A stretch of DNA of 27,747 nt from G020353115 sp964389685 (GCA_964389685.1 CAYMFM010000051.1:1-27747), one strand, 5' to 3'; numbered from the stretch's first letter, positions 1-6,228 are shown. The notes: generated by a model not told the origin, from the letters alone. Made by a program: numbers and translations.

Positions 1-118
1 TTTTATCCTTACATTTATTTAGCAAAAACGGGTTTTTACACAGACTCCCGTTGTAGCGCATTAAAATAAAAAATAAGGCAAATTATGATATTATATTTTG
101 CAAATTTGCTTGACAATC

Positions 119-138
119 AAAAGAATTATGATTCTTTT
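119..138. promoter_or_regulatory. Perfect 8-bp inverted repeat upstream of the cassette gene (possible operator or hairpin)
   Basis: AAAAGAAT (119-126) and ATTCTTTT (131-138) are perfectly complementary around a TATG spacer. They sit directly after a TTGACA hexamer (110-115), 50-70 bp before the start codon. The repeat could be an operator or a short transcript hairpin. The hexamer has no correctly spaced -10, and Bacteroidota normally use TTTG/TAnnTTTG promoters, so the regulatory role is inferred only. Confidence 0.3.
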
Positions 139-180
139 TATTCCATAGATACTACTTAAATTAATTATTAAATCAAAAAT

Positions 181-186
181 GGAGGT
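181..186 (+). promoter_or_regulatory. Strong Shine-Dalgarno that decides the lipoprotein start
   Basis: GGAGGT lies 4 nt before ATG at 191. It shows that the start is at 191 and not at the in-frame ATG at 179, which overlaps the Shine-Dalgarno itself. Strong SD sequences are uncommon in Bacteroidota, so the gene carries its own efficient ribosome site, as cassette genes often do. Confidence 0.8.
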
Positions 187-190
187 CATT

Positions 191-688
191 ATGAAAAAAC
201 TAAAATCTTATTGCCAGGTTGCTTTTGTATTATTGTTACTTTTTACTGCTTTCAGTTGCGCCAATCAAGAAAAGAAGCCTTCAGTGGAAGAAGACATTGC
301 TGCAATCAATGAGTTTTACAATCAGTATTGTATTCATGCTAATGCTGGTGATCTTGATAACTTTCTTTCCTTGTGGGAGGACAATGCGATACGGATGGAT
401 CCAGATAAACCTTCCATTATTGGAAAAGAGAACATAAGAAGTTTTTTTGAGCCTTCATTCGAACAGTTCAGTGTTAATGTCGCGGTATATGGAGATACAG
501 AAATTCAGATATCAGGGGATATTGCATTTTCTCGTGGGACTTACACATTATCATTGACGCCTAAAGAAGGAGGACCAACAACTCATATCGATGGTAAATG
601 GTTAGACATAAATAAAAGACAGACAGATGGTTCTTGGAAGATTTATATTGATATGGTAAATTACAACGCACCTCCTGTTGTTGAATGA
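191..688 (+). CDS. SnoaL-like / DUF4440-type (NTF2 fold) lipoprotein
   Basis: This encodes a predicted 165-residue exported lipoprotein. A basic start (MKKLK) and a hydrophobic stretch (about residues 9-21) end in a lipobox at Cys23 (AFSC), so the mature protein should be lipid-anchored. The mature part has the pattern of the SnoaL/DUF4440 branch of the NTF2-like superfamily: an N-terminal helix with DIAAINEFYNQY, then NAGDLDNFLSLWEDNAI, a GKENIRSFF segment, and C-terminal strands ending in DGSWKIYIDMVN. The family includes isomerases, cyclases and many uncharacterised ligand-binding or stress proteins, so no substrate can be assigned. It stands alone, flanked by an integron-like boundary and an attC-like site, which suggests a mobile cassette gene. 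The start at 191 is chosen because GGAGGT lies directly before it. Confidence 0.8.
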   Translation: MKKLKSYCQVAFVLLLLFTAFSCANQEKKPSVEEDIAAINEFYNQYCIHANAGDLDNFLSLWEDNAIRMDPDKPSIIGKENIRSFFEPSFEQFSVNVAVYGDTEIQISGDIAFSRGTYTLSLTPKEGGPTTHIDGKWLDINKRQTDGSWKIYIDMVNYNAPPVVE

Positions 689-759
689 TAGACATTAAGA
701 CGCTAAAAACAAAATCTTTTAGATTTATTTTTTTAATTGCTGAACAATTAAAAAATAAC

Positions 760-857
760 GCGCTACAACAAAAAGCTAAACCGCATCCGCCAGCCTTGTA
801 CTTCAGCAGCTTTATGCGAAGGAGTATGGCGGACGCAGTTTAGCTGAAACGTTAGCC
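760..857 (+). repeat. attC-like recombination site (integron cassette 3' end)
   Basis: This is an imperfect palindrome with attC geometry. An R''-like box ends in CTACAAC (763-769). After 5 nt comes the left arm (775-792, GCTAAACCGCATCCGCCA), and after a 34-nt central region the right arm (827-844, TGGCGGACGCAGTTTAGC). The arms pair at 16 of 18 positions. Six nt further is the R' box GTTAGCC (851-857), close to GTTRRRY. The conserved AAC/GTT ends, the arm spacing and the structured but imperfectly paired stem fit attC. A simple terminator is less likely because there is no T-tract after the stem. Confidence 0.6.
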
Positions 858-987
858 GCTGTTGCTTGTGATTCTTTGTGATCAGAACAATAAATATTAC
901 AATCAAATCCAAGGGATTTTTAAATTTCTTTAGCTCCTATTACAGAATTAATAAAAACGAATTTCTCACCACTCCAGATTTTCACAC

Positions 988-1011
988 AACAGTGTCAAAA
1001 ACAGTGTCAAT
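988..1011. repeat. Two tandem copies of a 12-bp unit
   Basis: AACAGTGTCAAA (988-999) is followed directly by AACAGTGTCAAT (1000-1011), which is 11 of 12 identical. Function unknown. It lies in the gene-free stretch after the attC-like site, where no further cassette ORF or second attC could be seen. Confidence 0.5.
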
Positions 1012-1016
1012 TTGAA

Positions 1017-1049
1017 CTACGAATAATCATTATCGTAGCGGTTTTTTTT
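1017..1049 (+). terminator. Probable intrinsic terminator after the cassette region
   Basis: CTACGA-A-TAAT pairs with ATTATCGTAG (1017-1038) with one bulged A and is followed by CGG and eight T. This is the form of a rho-independent terminator on the plus strand. It would stop transcripts leaving the cassette region before they run into the oppositely oriented cytochrome gene. Confidence 0.6.
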
Positions 1050-1091
1050 GTTAATGGTTGATACGTTATCCCTAGGCATCCCGGTACAACC

Positions 1092-1108
1092 TCTGGGGTC
1101 TCCCCAGA
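1092..1108 (-). terminator. Hairpin downstream of the monoheme cytochrome gene
   Basis: TCTGGGG and CCCCAGA form a perfect 7-bp stem with a 3-nt loop, 5 nt beyond the stop of the minus-strand cytochrome gene. There is no T-tract on the minus strand, so it is only a weak terminator or RNA-stabilising hairpin candidate. Confidence 0.35.
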
Positions 1109-1113
1109 ACAAT

Positions 1114-1557
1114 CTACTCCGATGAGCTCTGATTGCCATCCTTTCTGAAAGTCCTCATGTAATTGACGATGTGCCAGATATCCTCATCCGTAAGCGTTTT
1201 GTCATACGCCGGCATCTCCCCTCTTCCAAACTTCGTTTTATAGAAATGTTCCCCGTCGGTCTGAGATTGGTACACCTCACCCGAAAAATCACCCGGAAAG
1301 GTTTTCAACTGTTTTCCCTTAATGCCATCTCCCATGCCGGTCCTTCCATGACAAAACGAACAGTTCCGGTTATATTTGCCTTTTCCGATCTCAATCGACA
1401 GACTGTCCTTTTTAACTGGATTTTCCATGTTTTTGTACTCATCAGGAACCTCCCAGGGTTCAGGTTGTTCCTGCTGTGAAAAAGCAATTACCGGTAACAT
1501 GAAAGTTACCAGTAGTGCCACAAAAAAAATGCATCTGCTATTCCATTTTCTTTTCAT
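1114..1557 (-). CDS. Monoheme c-type cytochrome, exported
   Basis: A 147-residue class I cytochrome c. A signal peptide (about residues 1-27, ending near VIAFS) sends it to the periplasm, where heme is attached to CSFCH (residues 66-70). Met115 in GRGEMPAY is the expected sixth iron ligand. The C-terminal LTDEDIWHIVNYMRTF is the typical final helix of small cytochrome c domains. It probably carries electrons between membrane or periplasmic redox partners. It lies on the same strand as the cytochrome b and heptaheme genes, but 490 bp of repeat-rich DNA separates them and it has a good promoter of its own, so it need not be co-transcribed. The specific partner cannot be told from sequence. Confidence 0.85.
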   Translation of the reverse strand: MKRKWNSRCIFFVALLVTFMLPVIAFSQQEQPEPWEVPDEYKNMENPVKKDSLSIEIGKGKYNRNCSFCHGRTGMGDGIKGKQLKTFPGDFSGEVYQSQTDGEHFYKTKFGRGEMPAYDKTLTDEDIWHIVNYMRTFRKDGNQSSSE

Positions 1558-1591
1558 TCCTCATCAATAATTTGTAAGAAAATCAATGTGG

Positions 1592-1622
1592 CAAATATAT
1601 CCATTATAATATTAAGGACATA
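1592..1622 (-). promoter_or_regulatory. Bacteroidota-type promoter of the monoheme cytochrome gene
   Basis: On the minus strand TATATTTG (plus-strand CAAATATA, 1592-1599) is a perfect TAnnTTTG -7 element. Nineteen nt upstream is TATG (plus CATA, 1619-1622), one base off the TTTG -33 element. The predicted start of transcription is near 1585, about 28 nt before the start codon. Confidence 0.6.
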
Positions 1623-1623
1623 G

Positions 1624-1726
1624 AATTCGTCAGACGATCCTATGCGGACCCTGTGAAATAATCCTTCACATTAGGGGTTCCACCACTATTTCACAGGGCG
1701 GACCACTGGTGTTCGTCTGATGAATT
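1624..1726. repeat. Nested inverted-repeat element (TTCGTCAGACGA family)
   Basis: The outer arms AATTCGTCAGACGA (1624-1637) and TCGTCTGATGAATT (1713-1726) pair at 13 of 14 positions. The inner arms CCCTGTGAAATA (1649-1660) and TATTTCACAGGG (1687-1698) are perfect. The same 12-base outer arm recurs at 5352-5382, which makes this a dispersed palindromic repeat family in this genome. Confidence 0.7.
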
Positions 1727-1741
1727 TAAATCCCCCTTAAT

Positions 1742-1777
1742 GGGGCTGTCTCAAAAGTCAATTTTTGAGACAGCCCC
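1742..1777. repeat. Perfect 15-bp hairpin resembling paired IS ends
   Basis: GGGGCTGTCTCAAAA (1742-1756) and TTTTGAGACAGCCCC (1763-1777) pair perfectly across a 6-nt loop. The GGGGCTGTCTC motif resembles terminal inverted repeats of some bacterial insertion sequences, but no transposase remains. It may be a MITE-like remnant or a solo-end palindrome. It sits inside a broken AATCCCCCTT/AAAGGGGGAT palindrome, as though it had inserted there. Confidence 0.55.
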
Positions 1778-1905
1778 ACAACGTTAAGTAGAAGGAATAG
1801 AGCCCGTCTCTTTTAGTAAAGGGGGATAGCAGTTAATTCATCTCCACTGCCAGCCGGCAGTTTATTTCTTTAATATTTAGGGTTGAAAATAGTCTGTTAC
1901 TTAGT

Positions 1906-1985
1906 ACCACCGGTTCACACCGGTGGTTATTACCTTCGGTGAGCTCCGCTTCGCTCCGGTTCATTGTTCTACCCCTACCGGGGTA
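1906..1985. repeat. Two further hairpins downstream of the cytochrome b gene
   Basis: ACCACCGGT/ACCGGTGGT (1906-1914/1919-1927) has a 4-nt loop, and TACCCC/GGGGTA (1970-1975/1980-1985) has a 4-nt loop. The second lies about 60 bp past the stop of the minus-strand cytochrome b gene and could help end or protect that transcript. There is no clear T-tract. Confidence 0.5.
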
Positions 1986-2048
1986 AATTTAGATGGCTAA
2001 AAACTATATTCGATAAAAGAATCTTGAATAATTTTTCACATCAGATAA

Positions 2049-2657
2049 TCAATCATCTCCGGCATAGTAACCGGAGAGGATACTCATGAAGAGACTACCC
2101 GGGGCAGGTCCCAGTGTACAAAAATAGATGTGTATCACCAGGAAAATAGTCACAATGAATCCCGAAATGATATGCATCAGGTAAGTTATCAGCAATCCAT
2201 TTCCACCCAGAAACCGGGTGAATAAAAATCCCGGGAAAAACAGATCTATGCCTGTTATGATGATCAGGGGCATGCAGATATACATAATGAAAACATAGGA
2301 TATTTTCTGCAATGGATTAAACTTATTCTCTCTGGTAACCGTGAAGGGATTTTTTTCACCTTTCAGCATACCGACAATATAATAACGGAACTGATCACGG
2401 CTCCCGGTCAATAGTCCTTTACACCGGATCCGATAATGCTTCCCATTGGGAGTAAACAGGTTCCCGAATAAGAATAACAGGTAACTGATGCTCAGGGCCA
2501 CTCCTCCAAAATTGTGTATGGTTATGGCTTTATCAAAGGGTATAATGCTTCCAGGTTGCCCGGAGTAATGCAGGCATAAACCTGTAAAAATCAACAGGAG
2601 GCAAAACAGGGCATTCACCAGATGCCAGAGCCTGATCCATTTTGGGTACAGATACAT
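2049..2657 (-). CDS. Membrane cytochrome b (b561 / thiosulfate-reductase cytochrome b-like)
   Basis: A 202-residue integral membrane protein with four predicted helices (about 8-28, 46-67, 118-140, 157-180). Histidines lie in the right places to ligate two b-hemes: His12 (LWHLVN), His48 (IHNFGG), His162 (LMHIISG) and His176 (VIHIYF), with His30 extra. The pattern matches the b561-type family that includes PhsC- and HydC-like subunits, which exchange electrons with the quinone pool. It begins 13 bp after the heptaheme cytochrome gene on the same strand, so the two are almost certainly one operon. They probably form a quinol-to-heme electron conduit across the inner membrane. The terminal electron acceptor is not visible. 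Confidence 0.8.
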   Translation of the reverse strand: MYLYPKWIRLWHLVNALFCLLLIFTGLCLHYSGQPGSIIPFDKAITIHNFGGVALSISYLLFLFGNLFTPNGKHYRIRCKGLLTGSRDQFRYYIVGMLKGEKNPFTVTRENKFNPLQKISYVFIMYICMPLIIITGIDLFFPGFLFTRFLGGNGLLITYLMHIISGFIVTIFLVIHIYFCTLGPAPGSLFMSILSGYYAGDD

Positions 2658-2670
2658 GCGTTCTCTAATT

Positions 2671-3672
2671 TTATTCCCTGGTTTTTTTCATGCTTATTCT
2701 GCAGAATATATGGATTGCAACTCCGGCTATTGTTAGCAGGAAAATTACCAGACTGATGGTATTCAGATAAATGTTTTCCGTAGCACCAATTACATAAGAT
2801 TCTTCCAGGATGACACCATTCAGAAAACCTGCTTTTGTCCGTTGCTCCTTTGCCTTAAATTTATAGAGGGTTGAAAGCAGCCTGGATTCCTTTGAATGAC
2901 ATTCAACACAGCATTTGACGGCTTCCTCTTTGGGTACCAGATGATGGGCAACCAGGATATCATTATTCACCCTGGTATGGCATTCAATGCACCTCACGTT
3001 TGCAAAATGCATTGTCTGATTTGGTAGCCAATCGTGTTTCTCAATGATGTCGACCTCTTCCCATTCTATAAGATAATCAAAACAGCTAAAATTCGAATGA
3101 CAGTCAAGGCAAATGCTATTATCGTATGCAATGGTCTCGCCCAGGTTGGTTGTATTCCTGATACTGATCCTATAGGTGTGGGGATTGTGACATTTCCAGC
3201 AGGAAAAACCTTCTTCTTCAAATTCAGCATGGATGCTCATGGCATATTCCTCTGCGATCTGTTCGAAATGGTATGCTGCATAAGTTTCATCATTTCCATG
3301 ACAATCAATACATGAAAACAATTCTTCAGTCCTGAGTTCCAGTGGGTGAGGAAAGGTTGAAAAGTCGGGGTTATGGCAATCGATACAGGCAAAACTCTTA
3401 TGATTGGAACTGTAGAATGCTTCCCGGTTTATCACCCAGCATTCATGCATCCTTTTTGACATCTCGCGTTCCGATATGTTATCGTATAATGTATACTGTG
3501 ATTGTCCGTGACACCGGAAACATTGCTCATTTTCATCCACGTATTCGGAAGTCCATTGGTTCTGCTGTGATACAGTGTCTTCAGCCTCCTGACCCTGAAG
3601 CAGATGGCAACACGAAAGGAACAGCGTAATGAATACCCATGATTTTAAATGTGAACCGGTAAATGATTCCAT
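2671..3672 (-). CDS. Heptaheme membrane-anchored c-type cytochrome
   Basis: A multiheme cytochrome with seven CXXCH sites. Counting residues from the upstream ATG at 3702, these are at 61, 106, 131, 168, 198, 238 and 265. No CXXCK is present, so it is not an NrfA-type reductase. A signal sequence precedes QGQEAEDT, and a single C-terminal helix (about 312-335) followed by basic residues should anchor it in the inner membrane with the hemes in the periplasm. The frame is open from ATG 3702. I prefer ATG 3672 because it gives a normal-length signal peptide, but this is not certain. It pairs with the cytochrome b encoded 13 bp downstream, suggesting quinol oxidation linked to anaerobic respiration or extracellular electron transfer. 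Relatives I know are annotated only as cytochrome c3 or multiheme family. Confidence 0.85.
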   Translation of the reverse strand: MESFTGSHLKSWVFITLFLSCCHLLQGQEAEDTVSQQNQWTSEYVDENEQCFRCHGQSQYTLYDNISEREMSKRMHECWVINREAFYSSNHKSFACIDCHNPDFSTFPHPLELRTEELFSCIDCHGNDETYAAYHFEQIAEEYAMSIHAEFEEEGFSCWKCHNPHTYRISIRNTTNLGETIAYDNSICLDCHSNFSCFDYLIEWEEVDIIEKHDWLPNQTMHFANVRCIECHTRVNNDILVAHHLVPKEEAVKCCVECHSKESRLLSTLYKFKAKEQRTKAGFLNGVILEESYVIGATENIYLNTISLVIFLLTIAGVAIHIFCRISMKKTRE

Positions 3673-3739
3673 GTATGCCTTCAATAGAAACCAGGTAGTC
3701 ATCTCAAACCCGAAGATAATACCTTCAGGATAAAAACCA

Positions 3740-3772
3740 TTTGTTTTTCGGGATTTATGTGTTATATTATTG
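3740..3772 (+). promoter_or_regulatory. Putative promoter of the amidohydrolase-ridA pair
   Basis: TTTG (3740-3743) is followed 21 nt later by TATTATTG (3765-3772), one base off TAnnTTTG. Transcription from about 3779 would exclude the ATG at 3757 and agrees with translation from 3814. Confidence 0.35.
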
Positions 3773-3813
3773 TCGAATACGAAATATTCTTTCGGTGTTT
3801 ACAACATTGGTTC

Positions 3814-4944
3814 ATGAATGAATTAATAAAGATCCGGCACCATTTGCATGCTCATCCGGAATTATCCGGCCGGGAATCAAAAACCAGCCAGTTTATTGCT
3901 GATTACCTGAAAGATCTTGGTATCAGAACGATCACCCGGAACATTTCCCACCATTCGCTCGTGGCTGAAATAGCGGGAAAAGAGGAAGGTCTGGCGATAC
4001 TTTTCCGGTGTGAGCTGGATGCCCTTCCAATCGAGGAGATGAGACGTACAGGTTATCGATCACAGAATCCAGGAGTTTCACATGCCTGCGGTCACGATGG
4101 ACACATGGCAATCATGCTGGGATTTGCACAACACCTTCTCAAAAACCCTCCGGGTAAGGGCAAAGTCCTTTTGCTCTTTCAATCTGCAGAAGAGACAGGT
4201 AGTGGAGCCGAGGCGGTTTTGGATTCCGGTTTCCTGAACAACTACCCCGTGGAATATGCTTTCTCAATGCATAACATGCCAGGATACCATCGTGAAGATG
4301 TAATTTGCAGGGCAGGAAATTTTACCCCATCCGTTGAAAGCATCACGATTGAACTATCGGGTAAGACAAGCCATGCCGGTGAACCTGATAAAGGCATTAA
4401 TCCTGCAGTAACATTAGCTAAGATCATTACCTTTTTGAGTGAGATGGAGGAACCGGAGAAGTATAAGAAGAACTACTTCTTAGCTACCCCGATCCAGATC
4501 AGGTTAGGCGAAAAGGCATTGGGAACATCGGCTGGATATGCATTTGTAACCTATACGTTAAGGACCTGGGACAATTCATTTCTAGAACAAAAAAAGAATG
4601 AAATTGAAGAGAGAGCAGGCAAAATAGTAAAGGAACAGAGGGGATTGGATCTCCATTTAACATGGAGTGAACCCTTCAGGACAAACAGGAATCACCCCGA
4701 TGCGTTTGCGATCATCCGCAAGGCGGCCACCGCTAACCACCTGAATTTTGTTAAAAAAGAGGAACCACTAACATGGGGCGAGGACTTTGGTCTCTTTACC
4801 GAAAAATACCGGGGCGCCATGTTTGGTATAGGTGCTGGGGAAAAGTGGTCGGCTCTGCACAATCCAGATTACAATTTCCCGGATGATTTGATTGAACCGG
4901 GTGTGATGATGTTTGTATCAATTGTTGAAGAAATTTTACATTAA
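3814..4944 (+). CDS. M20D-family amidohydrolase (N-acyl amino acid / hippurate hydrolase-like)
   Basis: A 376-residue cytosolic metallopeptidase-fold hydrolase that removes acyl groups from amino-acid conjugates. Counted from ATG 3814, it has the M20D signatures: HHLHAHPELSGRE (9-21), CELDALPI (66-73), SHACGHDGHMA (89-99) with metal ligands Cys92 and His94, SAEETGSGAE (124-133) with the catalytic Glu pair, His153 (SMHNMPG) and a late ALHNPDY ligand. A lid/dimerisation domain lies near residues 170-280. The frame is open from 3757, but the extra 19 residues are unlike the family start, so 3814 is chosen. ridA begins 12 bp after the stop, so the two are probably co-transcribed. The exact substrate is unknown. 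Confidence 0.88.
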   Translation: MNELIKIRHHLHAHPELSGRESKTSQFIADYLKDLGIRTITRNISHHSLVAEIAGKEEGLAILFRCELDALPIEEMRRTGYRSQNPGVSHACGHDGHMAIMLGFAQHLLKNPPGKGKVLLLFQSAEETGSGAEAVLDSGFLNNYPVEYAFSMHNMPGYHREDVICRAGNFTPSVESITIELSGKTSHAGEPDKGINPAVTLAKIITFLSEMEEPEKYKKNYFLATPIQIRLGEKALGTSAGYAFVTYTLRTWDNSFLEQKKNEIEERAGKIVKEQRGLDLHLTWSEPFRTNRNHPDAFAIIRKAATANHLNFVKKEEPLTWGEDFGLFTEKYRGAMFGIGAGEKWSALHNPDYNFPDDLIEPGVMMFVSIVEEILH

Positions 4945-4956
4945 ACCGAAAACAAC

Positions 4957-5331
4957 ATGGAATTCATATCAACAAAGAAGGCACCGGAACCTGCAGGACA
5001 TTATTCCCAGGCTATTGTCCATAACGACCTGGTTTTTGTCTCCGGTCAGTTACCGGTTAATCCTGAATCAGGAGAAAGAGTTGTTACCTCAATTGAGGAA
5101 CAGACCCGACAGGTGTTAAACAACCTGCAAGCCATACTGGAGGCTGCCGGCAGTTCCCTGGATCGGGTGTTAAAAGTCACGGTATATATTTCTGATATAT
5201 CCCTCTGGGGACGATTAAATGCAGTATACTGTGAATTTTTCAAGGATCACCGTCCGGCCAGGGCTGTAGTCCCGACAAAAGAGCTGCATTATGGTTTTCA
5301 GGTTGAGATGGAAGCGATCGCCACCCGATGA
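4957..5331 (+). CDS. ridA: RidA family enamine/imine deaminase
   Basis: A 124-residue member of the YjgF/YER057c/UK114 family, the usual family length. These trimers hydrolyse reactive enamine and imine intermediates such as 2-aminoacrylate made by PLP enzymes. Diagnostic segments are HYSQAI (15-20), VFVSGQLPV (26-34), TRQVLNNLQAILEAAG (50-65), VTVYISD (74-80) and RPARAVV (99-105) with the substrate-binding Arg102, plus the closing VEMEAIA with a conserved Glu. It lies 12 bp behind the M20D amidohydrolase. The pairing suggests cleanup of amine or imine products of amino-acid metabolism, which is an inference from context. Confidence 0.88.
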   Translation: MEFISTKKAPEPAGHYSQAIVHNDLVFVSGQLPVNPESGERVVTSIEEQTRQVLNNLQAILEAAGSSLDRVLKVTVYISDISLWGRLNAVYCEFFKDHRPARAVVPTKELHYGFQVEMEAIATR

Positions 5332-5351
5332 GTTGCAATAGCCGAAAATAA

Positions 5352-5382
5352 TTCGTCAGACGAACTGAAGTCGTCTGACGAA
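5352..5382. repeat. Perfect palindromic repeat between convergent genes
   Basis: TTCGTCAGACGA (5352-5363) and TCGTCTGACGAA (5371-5382) are a perfect 12-bp inverted repeat around ACTGAAG. The same arm occurs at 1626-1637. Its place between the convergent ridA and PKD lipoprotein genes would suit a bidirectional terminator, although the T-tract is missing. Confidence 0.65.
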
Positions 5383-5420
5383 GGGTTGCATTAAATAGAT
5401 CTTGTTTTTCTATACATCAT

Positions 5421-5493
5421 GTAGGGCGACTTTCCAAGTCGCCTAAGAGTCGACTCGGGAGACCTGCCTGCCAGCGAGGCAGGGTCGACCTAC
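5421..5493. repeat. Compound inverted-repeat element
   Basis: GGCGACTT/AAGTCGCC (5425-5432/5436-5443) and CCTGCCT/AGGCAGG (5463-5469/5477-5483) are two perfect hairpins. They are enclosed by GTAGGGCGAC (5421-5430) and GTCGACCTAC (5484-5493), which pair at 9 of 10 positions. The element ends 1 bp before the PKD lipoprotein stop codon. It has the nested structure of intergenic repeats. Confidence 0.55.
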
Positions 5494-5494
5494 G

Positions 5495-6208
5495 CTATTT
5501 TCGTTCTCTTTCGACCTCGATTTTTTTCTGGTCTGCAGAGCGTTTTACCCCGATTTTCAGCTGCCGTGTTGCGTCCCTTTCAACTCCTTTCTTCCCTTCC
5601 GGATAATAATCGACCCAGGCGATAAATACATTGAAATCATCATCCACCAGCTGGGGTGTACGGATAAATTCAATGTCTTCACTGGCGAGTGTATAATTAT
5701 CATGGTATTCTTCCCAAACATCCACATAGTACACATAGGGTCCTACATCAGGAAATACGACCCAGCCTTCGCTATCGGTATACCCTTCTGCCAGAAAATA
5801 GGCATCGCTATGGGTCAGCCAGTCATCATAGGTTGCATATAGCCATACACTGGCACCCTCAACCGGATATTCTTCGTACCACTCCAGAACAAGGATCTCA
5901 AGCGGTGGAAAATAAACCTCAATCTCCTTATACGCCCGGTCTATTACGTTGTCTTTCGATATGGCAGTCAGGGTAACGGTATAGAAACCTGATTGTGCGT
6001 ATTTATGAGCGGGATTACCGGCTGTGGAGGAAGTTCCATCACCAAAGTCCCATTCAAAATATTTGGCGTCTTTGGATCGGTTGGTAAAATACACATACTC
6101 CTGGATATCAACTGCATCCTCTGAAACACTGAAACTTGCATACGGTTCTACATCACAGGAAGAGAGTACAGCGGCCAGGATGATCGATAGGATTCCTGTC
6201 TTTTTCAT
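5495..6208 (-). CDS. PKD-domain lipoprotein
   Basis: A 237-residue exported protein with a lipobox at Cys18 (LSSC), so probably anchored in the outer membrane. Residues about 24-98 are a PKD domain with the hallmark WDFGDGTSS and the closing HKYAQSGFYTVTLTA, an Ig-like fold used for surface binding or spacing. Residues about 105-205 form a second, carboxypeptidase-regulatory-like beta domain (PVEGASVWLYATYDDW, then AEGYTDSEGWVVFPDV). The C-terminus is highly charged (KKIEVERERK). No catalytic domain is present, so a structural or binding role at the cell surface is inferred. It is divergent from thrS and convergent with ridA, with no partner gene. Confidence 0.8.
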   Translation of the reverse strand: MKKTGILSIILAAVLSSCDVEPYASFSVSEDAVDIQEYVYFTNRSKDAKYFEWDFGDGTSSTAGNPAHKYAQSGFYTVTLTAISKDNVIDRAYKEIEVYFPPLEILVLEWYEEYPVEGASVWLYATYDDWLTHSDAYFLAEGYTDSEGWVVFPDVGPYVYYVDVWEEYHDNYTLASEDIEFIRTPQLVDDDFNVFIAWVDYYPEGKKGVERDATRQLKIGVKRSADQKKIEVERERK

Positions 6209-6228
6209 GGTTCGATATTTTAGTACAA

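Larger units (their letters stand above)
50..851 (+). mobile_element. Integron-like gene cassette carrying a SnoaL-like lipoprotein gene
   Basis: The segment has the architecture of an integron cassette: one short ORF followed by an attC-like hairpin site. The left boundary is GTTGTAGCGCATTA (50-63). Its reverse complement matches TAACGCGCTACAAC (756-769) at 13 of 14 positions, and that is the R'' side of the hairpin site. This is what the integrase reaction predicts: a cassette's 5' end carries the R' half that pairs with its own R''. The right crossover would lie at the G|TT of GTTAGCC (851). The cassette is about 800 bp. A weak inverted repeat AACGGG/CCCGTT (27-32/47-52) just left of the boundary could be the remnant of a preceding site. 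No integrase or attI lies in the window, so the call rests on structure alone. Confidence 0.6.
1558..2048. other. 490-bp gene-free island of nested palindromes
   Basis: No coding sequence is recognisable here. Apart from the cytochrome promoter, at least six hairpins occupy 1624-1985. They are: an outer pair AATTCGTCAGACGA/TCGTCTGATGAATT enclosing CCCTGTGAAATA/TATTTCACAGGG; a 15-bp stem at 1742-1777; an enclosing AATCCCCCTT...AAAGGGGGAT pair (about 1729-1828); CTGCC/GGCAG (1849-1862); ACCACCGGT/ACCGGTGGT (1906-1927); and TACCCC/GGGGTA (1970-1985). The stretch looks like accumulated non-autonomous repeats, with no transposase. Confidence 0.75.

Noticed and set aside
179..190. Upstream in-frame ATG giving the lipoprotein four extra residues
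   Set aside because: The GGAGGT at 181-186 overlaps this codon and is correctly spaced for ATG 191. The signal peptide also begins at MKKLK.
858..1016. A second integron cassette after the attC-like site
   Set aside because: No ORF of useful size and no second hairpin site ending in GTT boxes could be found before the terminator and the opposite-strand cytochrome gene.
1742..1777. A complete insertion sequence at the IS-end-like hairpin
   Set aside because: There is no transposase frame within reach and the arms are only 6 nt apart. It can be at most a remnant or MITE-like palindrome.
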